Shown here: positions 6,410 to 13,293 of the stretch, piece after piece
Position numbering within the stretch: position 1 is the first letter of the stretch
How the letters are laid out: the number at the start of each line of letters is the position of its first letter
Assembly: GCA_016182225.1 (NCBI GenBank)
Contig: JACOXV010000051.1
Coordinates: 1 to 16,703, forward strand
Reading direction: 5' to 3'
DNA: 16,703 bases
DNA from: Candidatus Levyibacteriota bacterium
Lineage (GTDB): Bacteria; Patescibacteriota; Microgenomatia; Levybacterales; UBA12049
The notes under the pieces: model-generated
Told to the model about the DNA's origin: nothing
What the model saw: the letters and a program-made list of their open reading frames with translations, nothing else
Databases searched by the model: none
Program-made: the position numbers and the translations under genes

Positions 6410-6843
6410 TGGCTTTAGATAGAATTTGGGATCCCCAAGGAAAATATAAGGATGGTTTTCTGAAAACATATAAGTATTGGATTTTGGAAATAAGTTTTCG
6501 TCAGCACACGCTTGGAAGCTTTATTATCTTTGCTAAGAGAAAAATCGAAAGAATATCTGAATTAGAAAACGCAGAGTTAATTGAATTAGGAGAAGTTATG
6601 AAGGAAATTGAAGATGTAGTTAAAAAACAATTTAGAGCTGATAGATTTAATTATTTGCAATTAGGAAACGCACTCCATCATTTACATTTTCATGGAATTC
6701 CAAGGTATGCTTCTAGTAGGAAATTTGGGGGAAGGATTTGGATTGATAAATCATATGGTCATCCTCCTGTTTGGAAAAAAACTGAAACAAATAAAAAGCT
6801 CGTGATTAAGATTAAAGAAGAGATTCAAAAGAAATTAAGATAG
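6409..6843 (+). CDS. HIT-family (histidine triad) protein
   Basis: This is a 144-residue protein whose triad motif is HLHFHGI (H91, H93, H95), followed by PRY. The stretch matches the H-x-H-x-H signature of HIT nucleotide hydrolases/transferases, which act on AMP-linked or dinucleotide substrates. The N-terminal part (LDRIWDPQGKYKDGF) is less typical, and a late GHPP segment is present. The exact substrate cannot be told. It is the last gene of the secDF run, starting on the final base of the secF stop. Its own stop overlaps the convergent GatB/YqeY gene by nine bases, with no terminator between. Confidence 0.82.
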   Translation: MALDRIWDPQGKYKDGFLKTYKYWILEISFRQHTLGSFIIFAKRKIERISELENAELIELGEVMKEIEDVVKKQFRADRFNYLQLGNALHHLHFHGIPRYASSRKFGGRIWIDKSYGHPPVWKKTETNKKLVIKIKEEIQKKLR

Positions 6844-7284
6844 TCTTTCGCGAACGAGGTTACTAACAAATCCCATATCTGCTTTACTTTTGAGTTTTCC
6901 TGTTAACGCTCCCATTACTTTTCCCATGTCCGCAATGGTCGTAGTACCCGTTTCGATTATAGCTTGTTCAACTATTGCTTTTACTTCATCTTCGCTCATT
7001 TGCTCAGGGAGAAATGATTGCAAGATTTCTAACTCACTGGTTTCTTTATCAACTAATTCCTGACGTCCTGCTTTTTTGAACTCTTCAATAGAATCGCGTC
7101 TTTGTTTTGCTTCTTTTTGAATTACAGATAAGACGTCTTCTTCAGAAGCAGTATATCCGGCCCCACCTTTTTGAATTTCATAATAAGAAAGTGAAGATAA
7201 AAGAAGTCTTAGAACAGAAGTTCTCAATTCATCACGTGCCATCATTGAGTTCTTCAATTCTTCCTGTAATTTTTGCTTAGTCAT
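6835..7284 (-). CDS. GatB/YqeY domain-containing protein
   Basis: This 149-residue protein matches the YqeY family over its whole length: LQEELKNSMMARDELRTSVLRLLLSSL near the N-terminus, EAKQRRDSIEEFKKAGRQELVDKETSELEILQSFLPEQMSEDEV in the middle, and DMGKVMGALTGKLKSKADMGFVSNLV at the end. The domain is homologous to the tail of GatB, a subunit of the tRNA amidotransferase, but free-standing YqeY proteins have no firmly assigned reaction. The ATG at 7284 is natural (MTKQKLQEEL). No Shine-Dalgarno is visible, and a TATCAA hexamer ends six bases upstream. A 7-4-7 palindrome lies over the likely start region. It lies downstream of the TrpR-like gene on the same strand, across an 88-base gap that has its own signals. 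Confidence 0.9.
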   Translation of the reverse strand: MTKQKLQEELKNSMMARDELRTSVLRLLLSSLSYYEIQKGGAGYTASEEDVLSVIQKEAKQRRDSIEEFKKAGRQELVDKETSELEILQSFLPEQMSEDEVKAIVEQAIIETGTTTIADMGKVMGALTGKLKSKADMGFVSNLVRERLS

Positions 7285-7290
7285 CTAACA

Positions 7291-7308
7291 TTGATAAGAT
7301 ATTATCAA
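7291..7308 (-). promoter_or_regulatory. Palindrome TTGATAA-GATA-TTATCAA before the YqeY-like gene
   Basis: A perfect 7-base inverted repeat with a 4-base centre lies 7-24 bases upstream of the YqeY-like start. A -10-like TATCAA (minus strand) falls in its proximal arm. The position over the likely promoter fits an operator for a dimeric repressor; an mRNA hairpin is the alternative. Nothing identifies the binding protein. Confidence 0.5.
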
Positions 7309-7345
7309 TAATTCATATATTTAGCAAAGTTCATAATCTTATTCA

Positions 7346-7357
7346 TAGTACAGTCTA
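7346..7357 (-). promoter_or_regulatory. Candidate TrpR-like operator, downstream copy
   Basis: TAGTACAGTCTA (minus strand TAGACTGTACTA) lies just beyond the TrpR-like gene's stop and 62 bases upstream of the YqeY-like start. It is identical to the 12-mer beside the TrpR-like gene's own start (7789-7800). The minus strand contains TGTACTA, resembling the GTACT core of enterobacterial trp operators. The identity is seen; the operator role is inferred. Confidence 0.45.
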
Positions 7358-7372
7358 CAGATATGAATATAT

Positions 7373-7783
7373 TTATCTTTCTATATCTTTTCTTTTAATT
7401 CCTGTATATTCTTTCCTCTTAAATATTAATGTTGATCCACCTATTTTTTTATATCTTTTTGCTTGGTATTCTTTTTCTACTTTAACTTTTCTTTTCATGA
7501 TTAATTTGAAAGCGTTTGGGTTTTGATCAATACTTCTTGCTACTGATAAAATTGTAGTTTTTCCCACCTTTAATATTTTTGAAATTTCTTCAAAGCGCAT
7601 CCCGTCTTCCAAGCATTCGGCAATTAAAATTCTTCTACCTATCTTTAGCTTTTCGTCCTGCGTTAGTAAACCACTTATGATTTCATCTACCTCAGTTCCA
7701 TTTTTTGCAGCAAGGAATGAATCTCTTACCCTGTTGAGAGCCGAATATATATCATCTTTTTCGAGGAATCTGTACCTTTTCAT
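7373..7783 (-). CDS. TrpR/YerC-like helix-turn-helix regulator
   Basis: This is a 136-residue protein. The central region (about 30-86) matches the Trp-repressor-like fold of the YerC/YecD family: LLTQDEKLKIGRRILIAECLEDGMRFEEISKILKVGKTTILSVARSID, with the helix-turn-helix at about 62-86. The C-terminal tail (about 95-136) is very lysine/arginine-rich and longer than in typical YerC proteins, so it may add non-specific DNA contacts. The ligand is unknown, and tryptophan binding is not implied. The gene is flanked by two identical 12-mers (7789-7800 and 7346-7357); the first covers its likely promoter, which suggests autoregulation. A TGTACT hexamer ends six bases before the ATG, and there is no Shine-Dalgarno. 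Confidence 0.85.
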   Translation of the reverse strand: MKRYRFLEKDDIYSALNRVRDSFLAAKNGTEVDEIISGLLTQDEKLKIGRRILIAECLEDGMRFEEISKILKVGKTTILSVARSIDQNPNAFKLIMKRKVKVEKEYQAKRYKKIGGSTLIFKRKEYTGIKRKDIER

Positions 7784-7788
7784 TTCAG

Positions 7789-7800
7789 TAGTACAGTCTA
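7789..7800 (-). promoter_or_regulatory. Candidate TrpR-like operator, upstream copy
   Basis: TAGTACAGTCTA begins six bases upstream of the TrpR-like ATG and contains that gene's possible -10 hexamer (TGTACT on the minus strand, 7795-7790). An alternative -10, TATTTT, lies just upstream and would place the site over the transcription start. Either layout fits autorepression. A second exact copy is at 7346-7357. Confidence 0.48.
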
Positions 7801-7827
7801 AAATACAATTTAAACATAAATTTATAT

Positions 7828-9189
7828 CTAATTTTTTTCGAGTTCATGTACTCTTTTAATTAAATAATTTTTATTGTTCTTTGATAAGTCTTCGTCGACT
7901 TCCTCAAAAAGTGTCTGCAAAATTTTACCAATTTGCGGACCTGGTTTTAAATTTAGCTCGCGCATTACGTCGTTTCCATCTATTGCCATATCCTCCATAG
8001 AGAATGGCTTAGGGGATAGTTCTTTTTCCACCCTAGTTTTAAATAGTTTTAATCTCCAACTCTCTGCAGTTTGTGTTCCGCCACCAAGCCTATCTCCTAT
8101 GCGAAGATCCATCATGTCCTTGACATTTGCTACGCCAACTCTTCTTATAAACCTTCTTACAGCTGCATCAGTAATTTTGTCATCTACGGAAAACATGTGC
8201 CACCTTATGAGATTTACTACTCTTTCCTTGTCCTTTTTAGAAAGTCTAAGTCTATCGCAAATCTCCCAAGCAATTTTAGCTCCTACTATTTCATGATTGT
8301 AAAAAATCACTAGTCCATTCTCATCTTTTCCCATGCAGTAAGGTTTTCCAACATCATGAAGAAGAGCAGCAAGCAGAACAATCGGATCTTTAGCGGGACA
8401 AAATTTAAGAGATAAAAGATTGTGAGTAAAGACGTCATCTTTGTGATGTCTACCGGGTCTTGCCTGTGAAATGCCTATTCCTTCGAGAAGCTCAGGAATT
8501 ATTTGTTTGAGCAGACCGGAATCTCTTAAAATAAGTACTCCCTGAGTAGGGTTATTGCTGGATAGAATTCTTAGTAGCTCATCCCGTATTCTTTCTCCTG
8601 CGATATGTATTATTAAAGATGAATCATTTTGGATTTCTTTCCAGGTATTTTCTTCTATTTGAAAATCCAGTTCCGTAGCAATTCTTATTGCTCTCATCAG
8701 TCTTAGGGCATCTTCTTTAAATCGTTCTGCTGGATTTCCAACCGCTTTGATAATTTTTTTCGATAGATCATCTTTTCCGCCAAAAGGATCAATTATTTTA
8801 ACTTCGTCATCAATTATTTCTATTGCGATTGCATTTATAGTAAAATCGCGACGCTTAAGATCTTCTTCGATTGTTTTTCCCCACTCAACTTTTTCTGGGT
8901 GACGCTTATCGAAATACTTTCCCTCGCTTCGAAAAGTTGTTACTTCGATTATTTTGTATTTTTCATGATTTGAAGCGACGCCTACAGTGCCAAAACTATT
9001 GTCATAAAATGAATCCGGAAAAATTTTCTGAATTTCCTCGGGCGTTGCTTCTGTAGTGAAATCCCAATCTTTAACTGGTATGTCCAATAGAATACTTCTT
9101 ACGCATCCTCCCACCAAATAGGTTTTGTAACCGCTTTTCTGTAATTTTTGATAAACTTTTAAGATCTTTTCCGGAATCTTATTAAGCAT
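7828..9189 (-). CDS. CCA tRNA nucleotidyltransferase / poly(A) polymerase family, HD-domain type
   Basis: This is a 453-residue class II nucleotidyltransferase. LVGGCVRSILL (25-35) and DWDFTTEA (41-48) give the GG and DxD catalytic motifs, RRDFTINA (113-120) and ERFKEDALRLMRAIR (155-169) are the family's nucleotide-recognition regions, and an HD phosphohydrolase-like domain follows with LLHDVGKP (H278, D279). The domain order fits bacterial CCA-adding enzymes with an HD domain, which build or repair the tRNA 3' CCA end. Poly(A) polymerase or a partial CC/A activity cannot be excluded. The ATG at 9189 starts MLNKIPEKILKVYQKL, a usual opening. It is divergent from recJ across 39 bases that carry a symmetric promoter. 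No Shine-Dalgarno is visible. Confidence 0.9.
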   Translation of the reverse strand: MLNKIPEKILKVYQKLQKSGYKTYLVGGCVRSILLDIPVKDWDFTTEATPEEIQKIFPDSFYDNSFGTVGVASNHEKYKIIEVTTFRSEGKYFDKRHPEKVEWGKTIEEDLKRRDFTINAIAIEIIDDEVKIIDPFGGKDDLSKKIIKAVGNPAERFKEDALRLMRAIRIATELDFQIEENTWKEIQNDSSLIIHIAGERIRDELLRILSSNNPTQGVLILRDSGLLKQIIPELLEGIGISQARPGRHHKDDVFTHNLLSLKFCPAKDPIVLLAALLHDVGKPYCMGKDENGLVIFYNHEIVGAKIAWEICDRLRLSKKDKERVVNLIRWHMFSVDDKITDAAVRRFIRRVGVANVKDMMDLRIGDRLGGGTQTAESWRLKLFKTRVEKELSPKPFSMEDMAIDGNDVMRELNLKPGPQIGKILQTLFEEVDEDLSKNNKNYLIKRVHELEKN

Positions 9190-9212
9190 AATTGTGGAGA
9201 TAAAAGCTTCTC

Positions 9213-9227
9213 TGGTATAGTATAGCA
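9213..9227. promoter_or_regulatory. Symmetric bidirectional promoter between recJ and the CCA-enzyme gene
   Basis: TGGTATAGTATAGCA reads as an extended -10 on both strands. Plus: TGG then TATAGT (9216-9221), seven bases before the recJ ATG. Minus: TGC then TATACT (9224-9219), about 30 bases before the CCA-enzyme ATG. The two -10 hexamers share three base pairs. Extended -10 elements can work with a poor -35, and none is obvious here. The two directions should compete for polymerase. Confidence 0.62.
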
Positions 9228-9228
9228 G

Positions 9229-10929
9229 ATGAAAAAGTGGCAGATTTTAAATAATAAATCAAAAATTAAATCTAAAAAATTTAATACAGATAGTTTGATA
9301 AATATTTTGCTCGCGAACCGCGGAATAAAGACTAAAAAACAAAGAGAAGATTTTTTAAATCCGGATATGTCTTTGGTGACACCAAAAAATGTAGGAATAG
9401 ATATTCCCTCCTTAAAAAAGTCGATAAAAAGAATTAGAAAGGCTATAGATAAAAAAGAAAAAATAATAGTTTTTGGAGATTATGATGTAGACGGAATTAC
9501 CGGAACAGCAATTGTTTGGGAAACTCTTAACAAACTGTCTGCGGACATAATGCCATATATTCCCATTCGAGTAGAAGAAGGATATGGTTTATCAAAAATT
9601 GGCATAAATAACGTTTTAGAAAAATTTCCCGATACGAAGGTGATTATAACCGTAGACAATGGAATTGTTGCGAATCAGGCGGTTGAATTTGCCAATGAAA
9701 AGGGAATAGATGTTATTATTACTGACCATCACCAGCCCGCTAAAAGCTTGCCCGATGCTTATGCTACTGTTCACACTACTCTAGTGTGTGGTGCAGCGGT
9801 TGCTTATATCCTTTCGCAGGAAATCTCCAATAAAAATTCAAATCTAGAGTTGGTTGCTTTGGCAACTGTTGCAGATCTTGTTCCCCTGAAAGGCTATAAC
9901 AGAATCTTATTGTCAGTCGGTTTGGAAAAATTACGAAATACAACTAGACCTGGTCTGCTGGAATTATTCTCTGAAGCCTCTATTAAAAAAGATGAAATTG
10001 ATGTTTATGAAATTGGACATGTGATTGCTCCAAGAATAAATGCAACCGGTCGGATAGGAGACGCTATGGACTCATTAAGGCTGATTTGTACAAAAGATTC
10101 TAAGAAAGCAAAGCTTCTCGCGGAAAATCTAGGCCTTACAAACAGAGAAAGACAAAAAATTACCCTGGAAACAGTTGTGCATGCTAAATCTTTAATCACA
10201 GATAAATCCAAAAAGCTTTTATTTATTTCCCATGAAGATTATCAACAAGGAATAATAGGTCTTGTAGCCGGAAGGCTTACGGAAGAATTTTATCGCCCAT
10301 CGATTGTTTTATCTATAGGAAAAGATTACTCAAAAGCCTCAGCAAGGTCAATTCCGGGCTTTAACATTATCGAATTCATAAGGGAATCAAATGATTTTCT
10401 CGTCGATGCCGGAGGGCATCCAATGGCAGCAGGTTTTACTATCGAAACAAAAAATCTTTTATTACTTCAGAAAAAATTAGAGCAATTAGCAGAAGAGCAG
10501 TTGGCAGGTAAAAACTTAACGAAAACTTTAAGAGTCGACTGTTATTTGGATTTTGAAAATTTAAACCATGAGCTATTTGCTGAAATTCAAAAACTTAAGC
10601 CATTTGGTATGGGAAATCCTGAGCCGACTTTCATTTCAGAAAACATTGAAATTGAAGACATGCGACTTGTTGGGATGGATCAAAAACATCTCAAAGTACA
10701 GCTTTCGTCTCAAACAAGGTCCGACCTTCATTTAGCCTCAGATCAAGGTCGGACCTTGAAGATTGGTGGGATAATGTTTGCTTACGATCCGAGCCTGAAA
10801 TTAAAAATAGGGGATACGGTTGATATTGTTTATACAATTTCCAACAATACTTGGAACGGAAATAATAGATTGGAAGTAAAGATAAAAGACATTAGAAAAA
10901 GTAAGCTTGTTAAAGCTAAACAAAAATAA
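9229..10929 (+). CDS. recJ: Single-stranded-DNA-specific exonuclease RecJ
   Basis: RecJ degrades single-stranded DNA 5' to 3' in recombination and repair. This 566-residue protein carries the DHH-family motifs: DYDVDG (84-89), DNG (143-145), DHH (166-168), TVADLVPL (213-220), and the DHHA1 motif GGHPMAAG (395-402), then the C-terminal OB-like domain. These indicate an active enzyme. Residues 496-510 are encoded by a paired palindromic repeat (10715-10758) that sits in the OB-like domain without breaking the frame. The ATG at 9229 is set by an extended -10 (TGGTATAGT) ending seven bases upstream. No Shine-Dalgarno is seen, so the mRNA is probably leaderless. aspS follows after 12 bases. Confidence 0.95.
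   Translation: MKKWQILNNKSKIKSKKFNTDSLINILLANRGIKTKKQREDFLNPDMSLVTPKNVGIDIPSLKKSIKRIRKAIDKKEKIIVFGDYDVDGITGTAIVWETLNKLSADIMPYIPIRVEEGYGLSKIGINNVLEKFPDTKVIITVDNGIVANQAVEFANEKGIDVIITDHHQPAKSLPDAYATVHTTLVCGAAVAYILSQEISNKNSNLELVALATVADLVPLKGYNRILLSVGLEKLRNTTRPGLLELFSEASIKKDEIDVYEIGHVIAPRINATGRIGDAMDSLRLICTKDSKKAKLLAENLGLTNRERQKITLETVVHAKSLITDKSKKLLFISHEDYQQGIIGLVAGRLTEEFYRPSIVLSIGKDYSKASARSIPGFNIIEFIRESNDFLVDAGGHPMAAGFTIETKNLLLLQKKLEQLAEEQLAGKNLTKTLRVDCYLDFENLNHELFAEIQKLKPFGMGNPEPTFISENIEIEDMRLVGMDQKHLKVQLSSQTRSDLHLASDQGRTLKIGGIMFAYDPSLKLKIGDTVDIVYTISNNTWNGNNRLEVKIKDIRKSKLVKAKQK
10715..10758. repeat. Paired AAGGTCSGACCTT palindromic element inside recJ
   Basis: CAAGGTCCGACCTT (10715-10728) and AAGGTCGGACCTTG (10745-10758) are exact 14-base reverse complements around a 16-base loop, and each arm is itself near-palindromic. 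The element encodes RecJ residues 496-510 (TRSDLHLASDQGRTL). A relative with the same arms and a 15-base loop lies at 94-134. This looks like an interspersed repeat tolerated in frame within a surface loop. Confidence 0.78.
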
Positions 10930-10935
10930 TAAAAT
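10907..10935 (+). promoter_or_regulatory. Candidate aspS promoter at the end of recJ
   Basis: TTGTTA (10907-10912), a 17-base spacer and TAAAAT (10930-10935) lie at the recJ 3' end. The -10 ends exactly six bases before the aspS ATG at 10942, so transcription would start at or near the A of the ATG. aspS could thus be expressed from this site as well as by read-through from recJ. Confidence 0.55.
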
Positions 10936-10941
10936 ACGCAT

Positions 10942-12300
10942 ATGCAGAGAACTCTTATCAGAGAAACGGTCCGAAATGTTGGTAATGAGGTTTTAATAAA
11001 GGCATGGATCGATGTGAGACGCGATCATGGAAAATTAATTTTTTTAGACCTTAGAGATAGATCTGGAATCGTTCAGGCAGTTGTTATTCCACAAACTTCC
11101 CCTGAGGCTTATAAAGTTGCTCAAGAACTTCGTCCTGAGTTTGTTGTTGAAATTATTGGAAAAGTAAATCAGCGTCCAGAGAAAAATGTAAACAAAGATC
11201 TAGAAACAGGAACAGTCGAGATAGAAATAAAAGAAATAAAAATTCTGGCTAAAGCAGAAGCATTACCTTTTGATATGGGGAGAGCGGATCTAAGCTTGGA
11301 GCTTCCAACGCTTCTTGATCATCGTGGACTTACATTAAGACATCCTAAAATCCGGGCAATTTTTAAAGTCCAGGCGGTAATTATTGATGAATTCAGGCAA
11401 TATTTAAAAAGTTATGATTTTGTCGAATTTCAAGCTCCATCAATAGCTCCGGCGGTCGCCGAAGGAGGAGCGCAAGTTTTTGAAGTCAGTTATTTTGAGC
11501 ACAAGGCATATCTTTCTCAAAGTCCGCAGTTATATAAACAGATCGTAATGTCGGCTTTTGAAAGAGTATTTAGCGTAAATAAGATTTTTAGAGCTGAGCC
11601 CTCGGTTACCACAAGACATCTCACAGAAGTGGTTTCTTTGGATGCTGAGATGGCATTTATAGATTCTTGGGAAGATGTAAAAGATATGGCAGAAAACGTA
11701 GTCAGAAGTATACTAAAAAGACTTGAAAAAGAGTGTTCAAAAGAACTTAAAATGTTTGGTGTTACGATTCCGAAAATGATAGATAAAACACCATTTATGA
11801 GCCTTATAGAGGCACAGCAAAAAATTTTCGAAAATTCAGGAAGAGATGTTAGAAATGAAAAAGATTTAAATCCGGAGGATGAAAGGGAAATATGTGAAAT
11901 AGTCAAAAAGGAAACTGGATCTGATTTCATATTTATTTATGGATACCCTACAAAACATAAGCCTTTCTACGTTTATCCCAATCCGGAAAACCCTGAATTT
12001 AACGAGGGCATGGATCTTCTTTGTAAAGGACTCGAGTGGCTTTCCGGTGGAAGAAGAATAAATGATTTTGACCAACTAATGACTCACGTAAAAGAGTGGA
12101 AAATGAATCCCGAAAAAATTAAACTCTTTCTAGAAGCTTTTAGATATGGTGTTCCGCCTGAAGGAGGATTTGCTTTTGGTGCGGAACGAATGACCATGCA
12201 AATTCTAGAACTCCAAAACATAAGAGAGGCAAGCATGTTTCCAAGAGATATGGAACGGATTGATGAGAGATTAAGCTCTACTGTTAAGCAAAAAAAATAA
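10942..12300 (+). CDS. aspS: Aspartate-tRNA ligase, compact archaeal-type
   Basis: AspRS charges tRNA-Asp with aspartate. At 452 residues this is much shorter than typical bacterial AspRS (about 590): it lacks the bacterial insertion (GAD) domain and fits the archaeal/eukaryotic-type class IIb form. The N-terminal OB anticodon domain (AWIDVRRDHGKLIFLDLRDRSGIVQAVVIP, 21-50) is followed by YLSQSPQLYKQ (190-200), motif 2 FRAEPSVTTRHLTE (216-229), and motif 3 GFAFGAERMTMQ (409-420, R416). Many enzymes of this type are non-discriminating and also charge tRNA-Asn, working with GatCAB; whether this one does cannot be read here. The start at 10942 is backed by a -35/-10 pair ending six bases upstream. 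No Shine-Dalgarno is present. Confidence 0.93.
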   Translation: MQRTLIRETVRNVGNEVLIKAWIDVRRDHGKLIFLDLRDRSGIVQAVVIPQTSPEAYKVAQELRPEFVVEIIGKVNQRPEKNVNKDLETGTVEIEIKEIKILAKAEALPFDMGRADLSLELPTLLDHRGLTLRHPKIRAIFKVQAVIIDEFRQYLKSYDFVEFQAPSIAPAVAEGGAQVFEVSYFEHKAYLSQSPQLYKQIVMSAFERVFSVNKIFRAEPSVTTRHLTEVVSLDAEMAFIDSWEDVKDMAENVVRSILKRLEKECSKELKMFGVTIPKMIDKTPFMSLIEAQQKIFENSGRDVRNEKDLNPEDEREICEIVKKETGSDFIFIYGYPTKHKPFYVYPNPENPEFNEGMDLLCKGLEWLSGGRRINDFDQLMTHVKEWKMNPEKIKLFLEAFRYGVPPEGGFAFGAERMTMQILELQNIREASMFPRDMERIDERLSSTVKQKK

Positions 12301-12312
12301 AGTTTTCCGTTA

Positions 12313-13293
12313 ATGCTTCAAATGAAATATTCCCTGCCGAAAAAAAATAAAAAAAATCCCAAAGAATCTCAGGCTAAAAGAAAGATATCCTTTCTTTTAA
12401 TTCTCCTGCTTATTCTTTTTTTATTTTTGGCTTTAATGTCAATCTTAAATGTTGCTATTAAAAAAAACACAATAGGAATACGTGTAATAAATAGTCCTTT
12501 GGCTTTCAGTGCTACGGAGTATCCAATACTAAAAAATATTTATGAGCCGCAAATTTCAGCCAAGTCTGCGATTATCATTGAAGATGATTCTAAAAAAATA
12601 ATTTACTCAAAAAATTCAAAACTCCGTTTGCCCCCAGCTTCAACAACTAAAATTATGACTGCCCTAACTTCTTTAGATTATTTTAAACCGGAGGATATTC
12701 TAACGGTAAAACAAATTACAAACGAAGGATCAGTGATAGGTTTGGTTGAGGGAGATAGGATGAGTTTTGAAAATCTTTTTTATGCTATGCTTCTTCCTTC
12801 GGCAAATGACGCAGCCCATACCATAGCTCAAAACTACCCTGGCGGAGTAGGCGAGTTTACTAATGCTATGAATAAAAATACAAGAGAATTTAGTATGATA
12901 GATACTCACTTCGAGGATCCCACAGGACTTATTGATAATAAAGATTTTACGACAGTTTATGATTTGGCACTACTTTCATCAATTGCTTTTAATAATGAAT
13001 ATTTTAAAAATGCCGTAGGCACTAAGTACAAGATAATAAGAAACGAGGCTGGAAAAGAATACGAACTTAACAATTTAAACATTCTTTTGGGTAGGAATGG
13101 AGTAGAAGGGATTAAGACAGGCTTTACTGAAGAGGCAGGTCAGGTTCTGGTTACCGCGAAGGTAGAAGAAGTAAATGGAAAAAAGAAAACATTTATTATT
13201 GTCGTTATGCATAGTGAAGATAGATTTGCTGATACTGAGGTGTTACTGAACTATCTTTCTGACAACGTCAATTTTTTATCCATTCATCCCTAA
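12313..13293 (+). CDS. D-alanyl-D-alanine carboxypeptidase (peptidase family S11)
   Basis: This is a penicillin-binding, DacA-like carboxypeptidase that trims the terminal D-Ala of peptidoglycan stem peptides outside the membrane. The 326-residue protein has a basic N-terminus and one hydrophobic anchor (about 25-48). The active-site motifs are all present: S110-T-T-K113 (SxxK), S163-A-N165 (SxN) and K268-T-G270 (KTG). It appears to lack the C-terminal domain and amphipathic anchor of E. coli PBP5, so the N-terminal helix probably tethers it. ATG 12313 gives MLQMKYS. ATG 12322 (MKYSLPKK) is equally possible and has a -10-like GTTAAT seven bases upstream. It follows aspS by 12 bases. Its end overlaps the convergent unknown gene by 26 bases. 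Confidence 0.9.
   Translation: MLQMKYSLPKKNKKNPKESQAKRKISFLLILLLILFLFLALMSILNVAIKKNTIGIRVINSPLAFSATEYPILKNIYEPQISAKSAIIIEDDSKKIIYSKNSKLRLPPASTTKIMTALTSLDYFKPEDILTVKQITNEGSVIGLVEGDRMSFENLFYAMLLPSANDAAHTIAQNYPGGVGEFTNAMNKNTREFSMIDTHFEDPTGLIDNKDFTTVYDLALLSSIAFNNEYFKNAVGTKYKIIRNEAGKEYELNNLNILLGRNGVEGIKTGFTEEAGQVLVTAKVEEVNGKKKTFIIVVMHSEDRFADTEVLLNYLSDNVNFLSIHP

Noticed and set aside
7298..7345. Very short ATG frame between the TrpR-like and YqeY-like genes as a leader peptide
   Set aside because: About 13 codons with no tryptophan run, no Shine-Dalgarno and no attenuator-like hairpin pair.
7874..8296. 140-codon plus-strand frame opposite the CCA-enzyme gene
   Set aside because: It is antisense to conserved nucleotidyltransferase and HD motifs, with no independent support.
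11517..11930. 137-codon minus-strand frame across aspS
   Set aside because: It is antisense to well-conserved AspRS motifs; its serine-rich composition is typical of a shadow frame.
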